This document shows, piece after piece, positions 7,522 to 17,783 of a DNA stretch of 59,163 bases. The notes under the pieces are model-generated. The model was not told where the DNA came from. It ran no database searches and saw nothing but the letters and a program-made list of their open reading frames with translations. Made by a program: the position numbers and the translations under genes. This stretch comes from Neptunicella marina. GTDB taxonomy: Bacteria; Pseudomonadota; Gammaproteobacteria; Enterobacterales; Alteromonadaceae. The stretch spans positions 1 through 59,163 of the forward strand of contig NZ_JACNEP010000020.1 in NCBI RefSeq assembly GCF_014270035.1, in the 5' to 3' direction. Positions within the stretch are counted from its first letter, which is position 1; the number at the start of each line of letters is the position of its first letter.

Positions 7522-9770
7522 AAAAAGTCAGAGGTTTGATATTCTTTGATAAAAGTAACTAAATCTTCGTATGGCATGGGCTGTGCGTATAAATAACCCT
7601 GAGCTTCATCACAACCGATAGATTGCATATAACTCATTTGTTCTTTGGTTTCGATACCTTCCGCGATGGTTTCTAATCCCAGTTTTTTACCCAGTGTCAC
7701 AATTGTTTCTGCGAAGAATGAACTGCGCTGTTCACATACATCTTTAACAAAAGCCCGGTCCACTTTAAGACGATCTAATGGAAGTTGCTGTAAGTAACAC
7801 ATAGACGAGAAACCAGTACCAAAATCATCAATCGCAATTGAGACCCCAAAATCTTTAAGCTCTTTTAATGCCTGAACCACGATATTAGGTTCATCCATAG
7901 CCACACTTTCAGTGATTTCCAGTTCGATTTGTGATGGAACGATACCGGTTTGGGTAATCACTTTTTTAACTTTGCTAACAAAATTAGGATCACGGAACTG
8001 AGGTACAGAAATATTCACCGCAATGCGTAAACCATCAATGCCTGCTTCTTTAAGGTTTTTCAAGCGAATACAAGCTTCTTCCAACACCCATAAACCAATT
8101 TCAACAATTAAACCGGTATATTCGGCCAGTGGAACAAATACCGCAGGCGAAATAAATCCACCATCTTTGGTGGGCCAGCGCAACAGCGCTTCCATACCAA
8201 TGATTTGCTCTGTTTTAAGACTAATTTGCGGCTGATACCAAAGTTGCAGACGACGCTCCGAAAAGTCAGTCCGAAGCTGGCGCATCATCGCCAGTCGCCA
8301 GAATGTCTGATCTTCCATTTCACCAATATAATATTCGAAATTACTGGCGGAATTGCGTTTGGCACGATTTAACGCGATATTGGCTTGTTTTAGAAAATCC
8401 AGCCCCGTTGATTCAGTATCGATAGGAACCCGGGTTAACCCCATGGTTACCGTAAGCAGCAACCGGTGCTCCCCAGCAGTAAAGTGTTGTTTAAAAATAT
8501 CATTCAGATATTTAGGGTTAACTTCATTTTCCAGGCCAACCAAACCATAAACGTCAGCACCAATACGACCTTTTTCGACTTTTTCACTTAGCTTTTCATT
8601 TAACAAATCAGCAACTGAAATCAGGATCTGGTTACCCACTTCCTGTCCAAGACCGTCATTAATATCTGCAAAATGATTAATATCGACCAAAGCTACTACC
8701 ATCTGGCCTGTAGCCTGCATTTTCTCATCCAGATTATCCAGACGATTAATAAACTGATTACGATTAGGAAGTTTGGTCAGATAATCCCGATAGGCCGCAG
8801 TGCGGAGTTCATGAAATAAGTTAACATTTTCATATCCCACTGACACACTGGATAAAAATACTTCCAACAACTGACGATGCACATCGTCAATTTTCTCACT
8901 ACCGATAGCGACAAATACTGCAGCTTCATAGCCTGAGCTGCACATGTACAACACAGTGAAATCTTCAGTATAAATATGCTCTTTACGCAACAAACACTGG
9001 ATCACATGGTAAACGATATTACCATCATGCATATTTTCCAGTTTTTGATTAATGTAACTGGCGTACTCCCCTGCGGCACCTAAAACATACACACCGTTAT
9101 CATCTTTATCCAACATACTGCCAGCGCGGGCACATACAATGCTGTCGGCTTTTAAGCCCATTAAAGAGCTAATCTGAGTAACCACACCTTCGCAATAGCC
9201 TTTAACTGAGTGCTCTTCGAGTAAATTGGAAGCCGACTTAATAATTTGATTTAACCCGGTGCGGCTTTGGTTAATTGATTGAATATGCTGGTATGCACGA
9301 ATTGAGGCAATAATGGTAGTAACAAGTTTGCTTCGGGTTAGTTCGGTTTTGGTTTTGTAATCATTAATATCGTATTCTTTAATGATTTTTTCTTCCGGCG
9401 CATAACCAGGCTGACCGGTTCGTAAAATAATACGGGGCTCTTCGAGTTTAAGTTCTTCGCGCAACGTTTTGGCAATCACTAACCCCGCGTCATCCGTTTC
9501 CATGACAACATCGAGAAGGATAATAGCAATGTCGTTGCCCATTGTTTTAAGTAGCTCAAGGGATTCGGCACCACTATAGGCGTGATGAAACTTAAGCCGT
9601 CTACCGTTAACTTCCAGATCAGACAAAGCCAGTTTGGTAACCGAATGAATTTCTTCATCGTCATCAACAATGAGTAAATTCCACACGTCTTTGCTTACAG
9701 GATTTTGTGGCGGCGCGTCATCTTCTTCAAAAAAGACTAGTTCGTCATTCTCATATTCGTTTTGTGACAT
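7518..9770 (-). CDS. Response regulator with degenerate GGDEF and intact EAL domain (c-di-GMP phosphodiesterase)
   Basis: A 750-residue cytoplasmic protein. It starts with a receiver domain (about 30-155; phospho-acceptor in LLDVVME), followed by a linker domain resembling DUF3369 (about 165-310), GGDEF (about 330-485) and EAL (about 500-745). The GGDEF signature is changed to G-A-D-V-Y (in RIGADVYGL), so diguanylate cyclase activity is unlikely. The EAL side keeps MEALLRW, NIS, ELEITES, DDFGTGFSS, LKVDRAFV and AEGIET, the metal-binding and catalytic residues. The expected role is phosphorylation-controlled hydrolysis of c-di-GMP. No partner kinase is adjacent, so it is an orphan regulator. 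Confidence 0.9.
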   Translation of the reverse strand: MSQNEYENDELVFFEEDDAPPQNPVSKDVWNLLIVDDDEEIHSVTKLALSDLEVNGRRLKFHHAYSGAESLELLKTMGNDIAIILLDVVMETDDAGLVIAKTLREELKLEEPRIILRTGQPGYAPEEKIIKEYDINDYKTKTELTRSKLVTTIIASIRAYQHIQSINQSRTGLNQIIKSASNLLEEHSVKGYCEGVVTQISSLMGLKADSIVCARAGSMLDKDDNGVYVLGAAGEYASYINQKLENMHDGNIVYHVIQCLLRKEHIYTEDFTVLYMCSSGYEAAVFVAIGSEKIDDVHRQLLEVFLSSVSVGYENVNLFHELRTAAYRDYLTKLPNRNQFINRLDNLDEKMQATGQMVVALVDINHFADINDGLGQEVGNQILISVADLLNEKLSEKVEKGRIGADVYGLVGLENEVNPKYLNDIFKQHFTAGEHRLLLTVTMGLTRVPIDTESTGLDFLKQANIALNRAKRNSASNFEYYIGEMEDQTFWRLAMMRQLRTDFSERRLQLWYQPQISLKTEQIIGMEALLRWPTKDGGFISPAVFVPLAEYTGLIVEIGLWVLEEACIRLKNLKEAGIDGLRIAVNISVPQFRDPNFVSKVKKVITQTGIVPSQIELEITESVAMDEPNIVVQALKELKDFGVSIAIDDFGTGFSSMCYLQQLPLDRLKVDRAFVKDVCEQRSSFFAETIVTLGKKLGLETIAEGIETKEQMSYMQSIGCDEAQGYLYAQPMPYEDLVTFIKEYQTSDFF

Positions 9771-9948
9771 TCAAAACTACCAGTTTTTTTAAACAGGAAG
9801 AACCCTGATGAACAGAACATTAATTAGGATAAGCTAATATAATTCTAGACGGAATAACAGCTTTTTTGCTACTGGATGAAAGATGAAAAAGTCTGTAAAC
9901 GACTGTTTTAAATTAATACCTTAGGTGAATAGTAATAAAAAATAACAA

Positions 9949-9979
9949 TGGTGATGGCTATAATTAAATGCCATCACCA
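9949..9979 (-). terminator. Terminator of the cysJIH operon with the cysH stop codon in its loop
   Basis: A perfect 10-bp inverted repeat (TGGTGATGGC / GCCATCACCA) around an 11-base loop. On the minus strand it is followed by ATTGTTATTTTTTATT. The cysH stop codon (9964-9966) lies in the loop, so the stem begins within the last codons of cysH. Confidence 0.75.
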
Positions 9980-10704
9980 AATTCATGTAATCCACACTCT
10001 CGTACTAAACCCGAGAAACGCGTGTCTTGTTCCGACATGCCCGCTTCCAGTGGACGACTGGAGTGCCAGTCACCCACAGAAACATAACCTTGCTCCCACA
10101 GCGGATGGTAAGGCAAGTCATGGTCTTTCAAGTAGTAATGTACCTGCTTATTGCTCCAGTCCAGGATTGGATACACTTTAAACTGTTGATCAAGCTGTTG
10201 CAGCACCGATAACTTTTCACGGGTATCTGATTGCGTACGACGTAATCCGGCGAACCAGCTTTTAACCTGAAGCTCATCAATCGCGCGCTGCATCGGCTCA
10301 ACTTTGTTGATTTGATTGTAGCGCTTAATGCCTTCCACCCCTTGTTCCCAAAGATTACCAAAGCGCGCCTGTTGCCAGGCCGCACTTACATCCGCACGGT
10401 ATACCTTTAAATTAAGTTTTAATCGCTCGGTTAACTGATCAATAAATTGATAGGTTTCCGGAAACAGATGCCCGGTATCGGTTAACACCACCGGAATATC
10501 AGGATACTGCTGCGTCACCATATGCAGCATCACCGCCGCCTGAATCCCAAAACTGGACGACAACATAAACTGGTGTGGCAGGTTTTCTAACGCCCACTCC
10601 ACCCGTTTTTGTGCGGTAAGTTGTTCTAACTCCTGATTCAATTCCACCAGCTCTGCTGATGGAACTTTCTCAAAGGTGTTAGGTTTAAACGCTAGCTGCG
10701 TCAT
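9964..10704 (-). CDS. cysH: Phosphoadenosine phosphosulfate reductase
   Basis: A 246-residue enzyme that reduces PAPS to sulfite with thioredoxin, the step before sulfite reductase in assimilatory sulfate reduction. It shows the PP-loop region [14 protein letters not shown], the [16 protein letters not shown] segment, and the C-terminal ECGLH with the catalytic cysteine C237. It lacks the extra CC...CC pairs of the Fe-S APS reductases, so PAPS is the probable substrate. It is the last gene of cysJ-cysI-cysH and overlaps the end of cysI by 20 bases. Confidence 0.95.
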   Translation of the reverse strand: MTQLAFKPNTFEKVPSAELVELNQELEQLTAQKRVEWALENLPHQFMLSSSFGIQAAVMLHMVTQQYPDIPVVLTDTGHLFPETYQFIDQLTERLKLNLKVYRADVSAAWQQARFGNLWEQGVEGIKRYNQINKVEPMQRAIDELQVKSWFAGLRRTQSDTREKLSVLQQLDQQFKVYPILDWSNKQVHYYLKDHDLPYHPLWEQGYVSVGDWHSSRPLEAGMSEQDTRFSGLVRECGLHEFGDGI

Positions 10705-12406
10705 AAAAATCCTTAGCTGAATCGATTACCGGTGCTATCACGCCAGCACGGATCACAAAGTCACCAAAACCTTCATCGGCATTGCGCTCTTGCGACCAGC
10801 GTGCGATAAGTTCATCCAGCTCCTGTAAAATCTGATCATCACTAATATTCTCACGATACATACGTGGAATACGTGTACCTTCGCGGTTACCACCCAGATG
10901 CAAGTTGTATTTACCCGGGCCTTTACCCACTAAACCGACTTCGGCCAACATGGCGCGGCCACAACCGTTTGGACAACCGGTAACACGAAAAACAATGCTC
11001 TCATCTGCCACATTATGTTTTGCTAACAACCCTTCAACGTCAGTTACCATTTCAGGCAATACACGTTCCGCTTCTGCCATCGCCAGCGGACAGGTAGGCA
11101 AAGATACACACGCCATTGAATTTAAACGTTGTGCAGAAACGTCATCCTTAAGCAGGCCATGTTCTCTGGCGAGCTGTTCTATTTGTGCTTTATCTTCAGG
11201 CGCCACACCAGCAACAATCAGATTCTGATTGGCTGTCATACGCAAATCACCCTTGTGAATTTTTGCGATTTCACGGCAACCGGTTTTTAATGTTTTGCCC
11301 GGATAATCTAAAATACGGCCGTTTTCAATAAACAAGGTCAGGTGATAGTTACCGTCAATACCTTCAACCCAGCCGAATCTGTCGCCGCGGCCAGTAAATT
11401 CGTAGGCTTTGCTCGGCGCAAATGTCACACCTGCGCGTTTTTCCACTTCCTGTTTAAACGCATCAACACCAACACGTTCAAGGGTGTATTTGGTTTTGGC
11501 ATTTTTACGGTTACTACGATTTCCCCAGTCACGTTGGGTGGTGACTACCGCTGCGGCAACATCCAGGGTGTTTTCTAATGGGATAAATCCAAAGTCGCTG
11601 GCTTTACGTGGGTAAGTGGTTTTATCACCATGGGTCATGGCCAGACCGCCGCCAACTAACACATTAAAACCAACCAATTTACCATTCTCAGCGATTGCCA
11701 CAAAATTCAGATCGTTAGCGTGCACGTCCACATCATTTTGTGGTGGGATCACAACAGTGGTTTTGAATTTACGTGGTAAATAAGTACCGCTTAAAATCGG
11801 TTCTTCTTCCAGTTCCGTAGATTCGATTTTTTCGCCATCTAACCAGATTTCAGCGTATGCACGGGTTTTTGGCAGCAAATGTTCACTGATCTTTTTCGCC
11901 CACTCATACGCCTGCTGATGCACTTCCGATTCAACCGGATTCGAGGTACATAATACGTTACGGTTTACGTCGCCCGCGGTGGCGATACTATCGATCCCCA
12001 CTTTACTCAATGTTTGGTGCATGTTTTTCAGTTCTGGTTTCAATACACCGTGGAACTGGAAAGTCTGACGCGTGGTTAAACGAATACTGCCGTAGATGGT
12101 GTGATCTCCAGCAAATTTATCGATGGCTAACCACTGATCCGGTTTGATGATACCACCTGGCATACGTGCACGTAGCATCAGGTTATGCAATGGCTCCAGC
12201 TTTTGCTTGGTGCGTTCATTACGGATATCACGATCATCCTGCTGGTACATACCGTGAAAACGAATAAGCTGGAAATTATCCGCAGTAAAACCACCGGTTA
12301 AGTCATCTTGTAAATCTTGTTCAATTGTACCGCGCAGATTTCGGCTCTCGCGCTTCAGTCGCTCGTTATCCGAGAGTTTGACTGAGGTATCTTGTTCGTT
12401 ACTCAT
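10685..12406 (-). CDS. cysI: Sulfite reductase (NADPH) hemoprotein beta subunit
   Basis: A 573-residue siroheme/4Fe-4S protein, close to the usual 570. The cluster and siroheme ligands are visible as C-x5-C in [11 protein letters not shown] (near 437-443) and C-x3-C in [10 protein letters not shown] (near 482-486). Conserved siroheme-pocket blocks such as [11 protein letters not shown] are present. It reduces sulfite to sulfide using electrons from CysJ. The start ATG overlaps the stop codon of cysJ by one base, which indicates translational coupling. Confidence 0.97.
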   Translation of the reverse strand: MSNEQDTSVKLSDNERLKRESRNLRGTIEQDLQDDLTGGFTADNFQLIRFHGMYQQDDRDIRNERTKQKLEPLHNLMLRARMPGGIIKPDQWLAIDKFAGDHTIYGSIRLTTRQTFQFHGVLKPELKNMHQTLSKVGIDSIATAGDVNRNVLCTSNPVESEVHQQAYEWAKKISEHLLPKTRAYAEIWLDGEKIESTELEEEPILSGTYLPRKFKTTVVIPPQNDVDVHANDLNFVAIAENGKLVGFNVLVGGGLAMTHGDKTTYPRKASDFGFIPLENTLDVAAAVVTTQRDWGNRSNRKNAKTKYTLERVGVDAFKQEVEKRAGVTFAPSKAYEFTGRGDRFGWVEGIDGNYHLTLFIENGRILDYPGKTLKTGCREIAKIHKGDLRMTANQNLIVAGVAPEDKAQIEQLAREHGLLKDDVSAQRLNSMACVSLPTCPLAMAEAERVLPEMVTDVEGLLAKHNVADESIVFRVTGCPNGCGRAMLAEVGLVGKGPGKYNLHLGGNREGTRIPRMYRENISDDQILQELDELIARWSQERNADEGFGDFVIRAGVIAPVIDSAKDFYDAASV

Positions 12407-14211
12407 TAGTAAACGTCCTTCTGGTAGCGTTTTGCTTTACGCAATTCAGATATATATTCTTCAGCTTGTTGCTGCGACTTAGCGCCATGTTCAGCAACAA
12501 TATCGATAAGAGCCTGTTCAACATCTTTGGCCATGCGATCTGCATCACCACACACATAAAAGTGCGCACCTTGCTCTAACCATTCAAACACCTCTTTGCC
12601 ATGTTGGCGCAGACGATGTTGCACATAAATTTTTTCAGCCTGGTCGCGGGAAAATGCCAGGGTGATTTTGTCCAGCACTTTATCTTTAACCAGCGACTGC
12701 CATTCAGTCTGGTACAGAAAATCCTGAGTGAAATTCGGGTTACCAAAAAACAGCCAGTTTTTGCCCTGAGCATCCTGAGCCTGACGCTCCTGCATAAACG
12801 CACGGAAAGGCGCAATGCCAGTACCCGGCCCCACCATAATCACAGGTGTGTCGCCATTTTGTGGTAAACGGAAATTATCATTGTGTTCAATAAACACTTT
12901 TACTGGCTCACCTTCCTGCACGCGCTTAGATAAAAAGCCAGAAGCGCCGCCGGTATGCGGCTGACCGTGTGCGTCATATTCAACCAACGCTACAGTTAAA
13001 TGCACCTCGTCTTCCACTTCCGCCTGACTTGAGGCGATAGAATACAAACGTGGTGTAATGCCACGTAATCCATCAACTAATTGCTGCGCAGACAATTTAG
13101 CCGGGAATTCACGCACGATATCGATGATCTGACGTTCAGCTAAAAACGCACGTAACGCCGCTTTATCTTCCTGCAACGCGTTTAATACATCGCTACCTGC
13201 AAAAGCCGCATAGGCTTCTACAAATTTGGGATAGCTTTGCGTAAGTTCCAGATGCTCAATTAATGCCGTTGCCAGCGTCTGAGTCTGATTTGACACACTC
13301 ACTTCTTCACTGGCATCCAGAGCTAATAACTGGATTAAGTCACTGACCATATCCGGGTCATTAGTAAACCACACACCTAACGCGTCACCCGGCTGGTATG
13401 TGAGACCGGAGTCTTCCAGCGATAATTCGATATGGCGAATATCCTTAACCGAATCGCGCCCCGTAATTTTTAAGCTTTCAATCAGTGATGCACTAAATGG
13501 ATTTTTCTTACTGTACTGACTTGCAGCCCCTGCAGTAACAGGCGCAGCGCCACCTAAAACGGGTGCTGCACTGGCAGTCAACTGAGGCTGAATCAAATCT
13601 GTAAGCTGCTTTGTCCAAACCGCCACGGCATCGTCATAGTCCACATCGCAGTCCAGACGATCGCATATAGGTTTAGCGCCCAAATCACTCAGGCGTTTTT
13701 CAAAATCTTTACCGGTCTGGCAGAAAAACTCATAACTGCTGTCACCCAGTCCAATAACTGCGAAATGCAGGTTATCTAATTTGGGGGCCTTTTTACTGCC
13801 GATAAATTCATGCAATTCAATGGCATCGTCAGGCGCATCACCTTCACCGTGGGTGCTCACCACAACCAATACATGAGTTTCGCTTTTTATCTGACGCGGT
13901 TTGTAATCCGCCATATTTACTAATTTGGCTTGCAACCCAGCCGCCTGCGCCTGTTGCAAATATTCGCTGGCGACGCCTTTGGCATTACCCGTTTGCGAAC
14001 CATATAAAATCGTCAGTGTGGCCTGCGCAGTCGATTGTGCCTGGGGCACAACAGTAGCGCCCTGCCCTGCCTGAGCCAAACCTGCCAGATAACCACTTAC
14101 CCAGGTAAGTTGTTGAGCATTGAGCGAACCTGCCAGTTGATTTAATGCACTCCACTGGGGTTCACTTAGCATAGAGCCTTGCGCGACCACTGCATCTGAT
14201 TGTTGAGACAT
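12406..14211 (-). CDS. cysJ: Sulfite reductase (NADPH) flavoprotein alpha subunit
   Basis: A 601-residue diflavin reductase, matching the usual 599. The N-terminal flavodoxin domain (about 65-210; [42 protein letters not shown]) is followed by an FAD-binding part ([16 protein letters not shown]) and an NADPH-binding part ([18 protein letters not shown], ending in KRYQKDVY). It passes electrons from NADPH to CysI. It is first in the cysJIH operon; the promoter should lie at 14212-14379, where I see AT-rich sequence but could not assign a CysB site. Confidence 0.97.
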   Translation of the reverse strand: MSQQSDAVVAQGSMLSEPQWSALNQLAGSLNAQQLTWVSGYLAGLAQAGQGATVVPQAQSTAQATLTILYGSQTGNAKGVASEYLQQAQAAGLQAKLVNMADYKPRQIKSETHVLVVVSTHGEGDAPDDAIELHEFIGSKKAPKLDNLHFAVIGLGDSSYEFFCQTGKDFEKRLSDLGAKPICDRLDCDVDYDDAVAVWTKQLTDLIQPQLTASAAPVLGGAAPVTAGAASQYSKKNPFSASLIESLKITGRDSVKDIRHIELSLEDSGLTYQPGDALGVWFTNDPDMVSDLIQLLALDASEEVSVSNQTQTLATALIEHLELTQSYPKFVEAYAAFAGSDVLNALQEDKAALRAFLAERQIIDIVREFPAKLSAQQLVDGLRGITPRLYSIASSQAEVEDEVHLTVALVEYDAHGQPHTGGASGFLSKRVQEGEPVKVFIEHNDNFRLPQNGDTPVIMVGPGTGIAPFRAFMQERQAQDAQGKNWLFFGNPNFTQDFLYQTEWQSLVKDKVLDKITLAFSRDQAEKIYVQHRLRQHGKEVFEWLEQGAHFYVCGDADRMAKDVEQALIDIVAEHGAKSQQQAEEYISELRKAKRYQKDVY

Positions 14212-14379
14212 AGAAACTAAAATCCGAATTTATTGTTATTACCGTTAACTATTCGGAAGGATAGAGAGGAAAGAGAATAACCGGAAAGAATAAATAAAAA
14301 TTTTTTATTACTTTTTAAGCTTAGAGTAATTATTTCTGCGCGTTTTCAACCTAATTAATCGACATGAAAACAGACAAAT

Positions 14380-14742
14380 TTACAGTTTGTTGCTGGTGTT
14401 CTGTTTAAATAAAAAATAAATCCTTAAATAAAATGGAGAAAAAACAAGCAAATAGAAACCTACTGAAAAGAAGTAAAACCGTAACTCAGAGCCAAAATAG
14501 TATTCCATTTGCACTCCTCCAGCGATTAGAGAAAATGCCACAATAACGACAATACAAATTGCTGGAAAAGCACGCAATTGTGAAACTAATTTCCATCCTC
14601 CCCAAAAAACTCCAAGCAACATGCTTAATATAAGCGACGTAAAATACTCCCAAGACTGAATTCTTGAAGTCATCTCAAAACTATCGATAACTAAAAACAA
14701 TATAAGTATCAGGTATAAATATTTCAGAGAGTTGCGAATCAC
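14380..14742 (-). CDS. Small integral membrane protein, unknown function
   Basis: A 120-residue, very hydrophobic protein with about four membrane segments (roughly 7-21, 33-50, 57-77 and 87-112) and few charged residues outside a basic C-terminus. I do not recognise a family. The GTG start has AAGGA about eight bases upstream. Codon use is more AT-rich than the neighbouring cys and envelope genes, which suggests an orphan or recently acquired gene. Neighbours give no functional hint. Confidence 0.6.
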   Translation of the reverse strand: MIRNSLKYLYLILILFLVIDSFEMTSRIQSWEYFTSLILSMLLGVFWGGWKLVSQLRAFPAICIVVIVAFSLIAGGVQMEYYFGSELRFYFFSVGFYLLVFSPFYLRIYFLFKQNTSNKL

Positions 14743-14802
14743 TCCTTGATTCCTTCTATGCTCGGTAGACCTAATTACAATTTTTGCTCAGTTCACATAA
14801 AA

Positions 14803-14832
14803 ATGCCCCAAATTCAGCATAAGTTGGGGCAT
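14803..14832 (-). terminator. Terminator after the TIGR04219-type barrel gene
   Basis: Inverted repeat ATGCCCCAA / TTGGGGCAT (9 bp, 12-base loop). On the minus strand it is followed by TTTTTA, 34 bases after the stop codon of the gene at 14866. Confidence 0.78.
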
Positions 14833-14865
14833 GAATTAAACTACAACAAAGATTGAGTTCGCGTA

Positions 14866-15618
14866 TTAAAAGTGAAACTCAATACCTGCAAACGGGCCTT
14901 TAAATTCAAGGTCGGTGTAAACACCATCCAGGTCATTTAATTCCATTTTAAATGCGCGGTAACCTAATTGAACACGCATATCCAGCGCCAGATTATCCAT
15001 TAAGTAATAAGTTAACGCTGCCTGATATTCATAGACGGTGTGATCGTCGATGGATAAATAGTTACCTTCAGCGTAAAAGCCCAAACCAGTCAGTGGCATT
15101 TCGGTAGCGAACTTTGAATACAGCAGAGGAATAAAGCCAGAAAAATCCTCAGCGCCCTGAATAGTAGGATCGCTGGCATCCTGTACATTAATGGTGCCGT
15201 CTACATCTTTGATGTTCAAACCAAAATCAAAGGTGATCAAATCATTATCAAATAACTCGTAATAAAGGATGTAGTCGGTATTGGTTAAATCTATCTGAGT
15301 TAACAGGTTGCTTTGTTCAGTGAAGGTTTGGTCACCAAAAGTATAAGAACCGGTTAGAGTCGCAGTACCCTCGTTATCAAAATCAGTACGGCGAATTTTA
15401 ATATTGGGGATCATTGGCACTGGGTGTTCCAGTGCAACATACAGTGAGGCCGAGTTATCGCGGTCAAAATTATAATTCACCAGATTGGATTCATCGGCAA
15501 AGCCACCTTTTGCGTCAAAATTCCATAGTTGCGCACCGGCATACAACCCTAACAATGTATCTGCAGCAGCATTGCCCGATAGTCCAAGTGCTGCCAGTAA
15601 TATTAGCGATTTTTTCAT
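14866..15618 (-). CDS. Outer-membrane beta-barrel protein, TIGR04219-like
   Basis: A 250-residue exported protein with a clear signal peptide (hydrophobic 4-14, cleavage after NAAA). It has alternating amphipathic strands throughout and the C-terminal phenylalanine signature (GIEFHF) of outer-membrane barrels. The pattern (AGAQLWNFDAKGGFAD near the start) resembles the TIGR04219 group of Shewanella and relatives, about 240-260 residues long. The exact role is unknown. It lies three bases after a DUF2333 gene and probably shares its transcript. Confidence 0.8.
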   Translation of the reverse strand: MKKSLILLAALGLSGNAAADTLLGLYAGAQLWNFDAKGGFADESNLVNYNFDRDNSASLYVALEHPVPMIPNIKIRRTDFDNEGTATLTGSYTFGDQTFTEQSNLLTQIDLTNTDYILYYELFDNDLITFDFGLNIKDVDGTINVQDASDPTIQGAEDFSGFIPLLYSKFATEMPLTGLGFYAEGNYLSIDDHTVYEYQAALTYYLMDNLALDMRVQLGYRAFKMELNDLDGVYTDLEFKGPFAGIEFHF

Positions 15619-15621
15619 ACA

Positions 15622-16614
15622 TTATCCTTGGGTCAAAAGTTCAGTTAAATCAATTAATCCGGCATTGGCACGGGAAATATAGTTAGCCATAACCAATGAA
15701 TGATTAGCCATGGTGCCAAAACCACTGCCATTTAAAATCATTGGGCTCCACACCGTTTGCTGAGTGGCTTCCAAATCACGGATAATCTGACGCAAACTGA
15801 CCAGTGCATTTTTCTTATCCAGTGCATCAGCAAAATCCACTTCCACAGCTTTTAAGAAATGAATTAATGCCCAGCTCGCGCCACGCGATTCGTAAAACAC
15901 ATTATCCAAATCCCACCAACTGGTTTTTAAATACGCCTGATTACGGGTGGGTGTTGACTGAGTAGCAGAGGCATCACCGGCCAAATCGGTATTTACTGCT
16001 TCCTGCCCTACACTGGCACTTAAGCGTTGTGATAATCCACCCAGACGTTTTTGCACCTGTTTCAACCAGTCACGTAAGTTATCGGCACGGGTATAAAATT
16101 GTGCAGTATTGTCCGATTGTTGTGCCAGATGATCGCGATAACGTATTAGCGCGTCGATACCTTCCTGATACTGTGATTCCGCAGAAGGCAGCAACCAGCC
16201 ACGATGATCAATATTAAATTTAGGATGGGCTTTAACTAAATCGGGATTTTCCAGCGACTGAGACTGTGAACGACTGAAATCGCGACGCATGGCCAGCGCC
16301 ATATCGCGCACCATTTCCAGCGCACCAAATTCCCATGCGGGCATATTGTCCATCATCACGCTGGGCGGCAATACATCATTGGATAAATAACCACCGGATT
16401 TATTTAATAAGGTTTGCGACACCTCAATTAAGGTATTAGTCACAATGTAACCTGATACCAGCTTTTGACCATGGGCGTTAACTTGTGCCACAGCACGTTC
16501 ACGCGGATCAAACTGGTCCGGCTCAAAACTCCAGTACACCGCCAGCGCATAGAACAAAATAAATAACACGGTGAGTGAAATCAGCGAATTTCTCACATTA
16601 AAAAGTTGTCTCAC
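15622..16614 (-). CDS. DUF2333 family protein
   Basis: A 330-residue protein with a single N-terminal membrane anchor (about 12-29) and a soluble, mostly helical periplasmic body. The segments VSGYIVTNTLIEVSQTLLNKSGGYLSND and MRRDFSRSQSQS match what I know of DUF2333, a conserved gammaproteobacterial family of unknown function. GTG start with AAGGAG six bases upstream. It is followed closely by the barrel gene and preceded by the copper chaperone gene (18-base gap), so the three may form one envelope operon. Confidence 0.85.
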   Translation of the reverse strand: MRQLFNVRNSLISLTVLFILFYALAVYWSFEPDQFDPRERAVAQVNAHGQKLVSGYIVTNTLIEVSQTLLNKSGGYLSNDVLPPSVMMDNMPAWEFGALEMVRDMALAMRRDFSRSQSQSLENPDLVKAHPKFNIDHRGWLLPSAESQYQEGIDALIRYRDHLAQQSDNTAQFYTRADNLRDWLKQVQKRLGGLSQRLSASVGQEAVNTDLAGDASATQSTPTRNQAYLKTSWWDLDNVFYESRGASWALIHFLKAVEVDFADALDKKNALVSLRQIIRDLEATQQTVWSPMILNGSGFGTMANHSLVMANYISRANAGLIDLTELLTQG

Positions 16615-16632
16615 TGGGATCTCCTTGTTGAG

Positions 16633-17079
16633 CTAGTGATGTTGATGCTGACTCATTTTTTGCGCGCCGGGCCGTTTAACCACAGCGCTAAATTCAATTT
16701 TTTGACCATCCTGCATGATCAGCGTCAACATAACCTGTTGGTCTTCTTTTAGCGGCTGTTTCAAATCAAACAACATTAAGTGTAAGCCACCTGGCTGAAA
16801 CTGAAGTTGTTCACCGGCTTTTAAGGTAACACTTTCCTGTTTCATCATATGCATCATATTGTTATGCATCATATGCGCGTGTAACTCGGTACGCGCTGCA
16901 ATATCAGTTTGTGCGGCAACAATAATGCAATCGGTTTTATCACTATTGTTGATCGTAAAATAGGCTGAAGTGTTTTTAACCCCGGGAGGTAACAAACGCA
17001 CAGTGGCGTCACTAATTTCGATGGTGGCCGCAGCCGTGGTACTGAATAATCCAATTAACATTAGCAGTAGATAGCGCAT
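16633..17079 (-). CDS. PCu(A)C periplasmic copper chaperone
   Basis: A 148-residue exported protein (signal peptide about 1-18). The family copper-binding signature H-x10-M-x21-H-x-M is met exactly by H67, M78, H100 and M102. An additional Met/His-rich stretch lies at 67-79 and the C-terminus ends in HQHH. Such proteins deliver Cu(I) in the periplasm, usually to the CuA site of cytochrome oxidase. AAGGAG precedes the ATG. No oxidase gene is nearby; the neighbours are a DUF2333 protein and a barrel protein. Confidence 0.93.
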   Translation of the reverse strand: MRYLLLMLIGLFSTTAAATIEISDATVRLLPPGVKNTSAYFTINNSDKTDCIIVAAQTDIAARTELHAHMMHNNMMHMMKQESVTLKAGEQLQFQPGGLHLMLFDLKQPLKEDQQVMLTLIMQDGQKIEFSAVVKRPGAQKMSQHQHH

Positions 17080-17133
17080 ACAACACTCCTTGAATGATTA
17101 AGCGAAATTATTCAGCAAAATCAGACAGAAGCC

Positions 17134-17161
17134 AACAGCCCAAGCTAATAATTGGGCTGTT
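17134..17161 (-). terminator. Hairpin at the end of the psp operon with the stop codon in its loop
   Basis: A perfect 10-bp inverted repeat (AACAGCCCAA / TTGGGCTGTT) around an 8-base loop that contains the TAG stop (17145-17147) of the last psp-operon gene. The downstream minus-strand tail is only moderately T-rich, so strength as a terminator is uncertain. Confidence 0.6.
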
Positions 17162-17477
17162 TATTATCTTTCACTAACCAAATTACGATGGCAACAAACA
17201 ATATAGCAGGCCAAAGCGCGGCAACACCGGCAAATAAAATCGAGCCCACCACTACAATGCCCACAAAAAACAAAACCGATAGCATACTCACGGCCAGTAA
17301 AAAGCCTAACACCACAAAAAATATCACAATGCCGGTTATCGCTAATCCACCTTCCAGAAAATTAGCCGGACCATCATCAAACATAATCTGCATATGGTGT
17401 GAATCAGTAAACAGCTCTCCAAAACACCAGGTCAGAATAATCGCCACCAATACCGCAATTAATAGATTCTTAAACAT
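17145..17477 (-). CDS. PspG-like small membrane protein of the psp operon
   Basis: A 110-residue protein with one N-terminal membrane segment (about 5-20) and a long hydrophobic C-terminal half (about 43-100) ending in a short polar tail (KDNKQPNY). The C-terminal half resembles the Gly/Val/Leu-rich pattern of E. coli PspG (FVVLGF... then PAILFVAIVIWLVK). I choose ATG 17477, which has GGGGGAA just upstream, over a TTG four codons earlier. It is the third gene of the pspA-pspC operon, 16 bases after pspC. The PspG relation is inferred from pattern and position, not established. Confidence 0.7.
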   Translation of the reverse strand: MFKNLLIAVLVAIILTWCFGELFTDSHHMQIMFDDGPANFLEGGLAITGIVIFFVVLGFLLAVSMLSVLFFVGIVVVGSILFAGVAALWPAILFVAIVIWLVKDNKQPNY

Positions 17478-17493
17478 GGTTTCCCCCAAAGTC

Positions 17494-17697
17494 CTAACGA
17501 ACAGGCAGTAACAAGGTCGCTAAAAAATACGCCACCGCAGTTGGTACAGTTAAAAAGATAAGCGCAACAATGGCTGCAACTCTTACTAACCTGACATCAA
17601 GCTGCCAGTAACGCGCCAAACCTGCACAGACACCAGTCACCTTTTTGCCAAAGTTTGCACGGTACAACTGACGGGTATTGTGATAATAATCTTTCAT
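17494..17697 (-). CDS. pspC: PspC-domain membrane protein
   Basis: A 67-residue PspC domain: RANFGKKVTGVCAGLARYW followed by a single membrane helix (about 38-60). E. coli PspC is about 119 residues; this short form lacks the long C-terminal periplasmic part. PspC senses membrane damage and releases PspA from its activator or anchors it at the membrane. AGGAG precedes the ATG. There is no pspB between pspA and pspC. Confidence 0.9.
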   Translation of the reverse strand: MKDYYHNTRQLYRANFGKKVTGVCAGLARYWQLDVRLVRVAAIVALIFLTVPTAVAYFLATLLLPVR

Positions 17698-17783
17698 GTT
17701 CTGCTCCTAATAATTGTTATAGATGACCTGGATTTGTTGAGGTCCGGTGTCAGGCTGCGTTCCACAACCTGACAACCTTCGAC

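Noticed and set aside
14212-14379. CysB binding site upstream of cysJ
   Set aside because: AT-rich sequence with loose repeats, but no segment fits the degenerate CysB pattern well enough to call.
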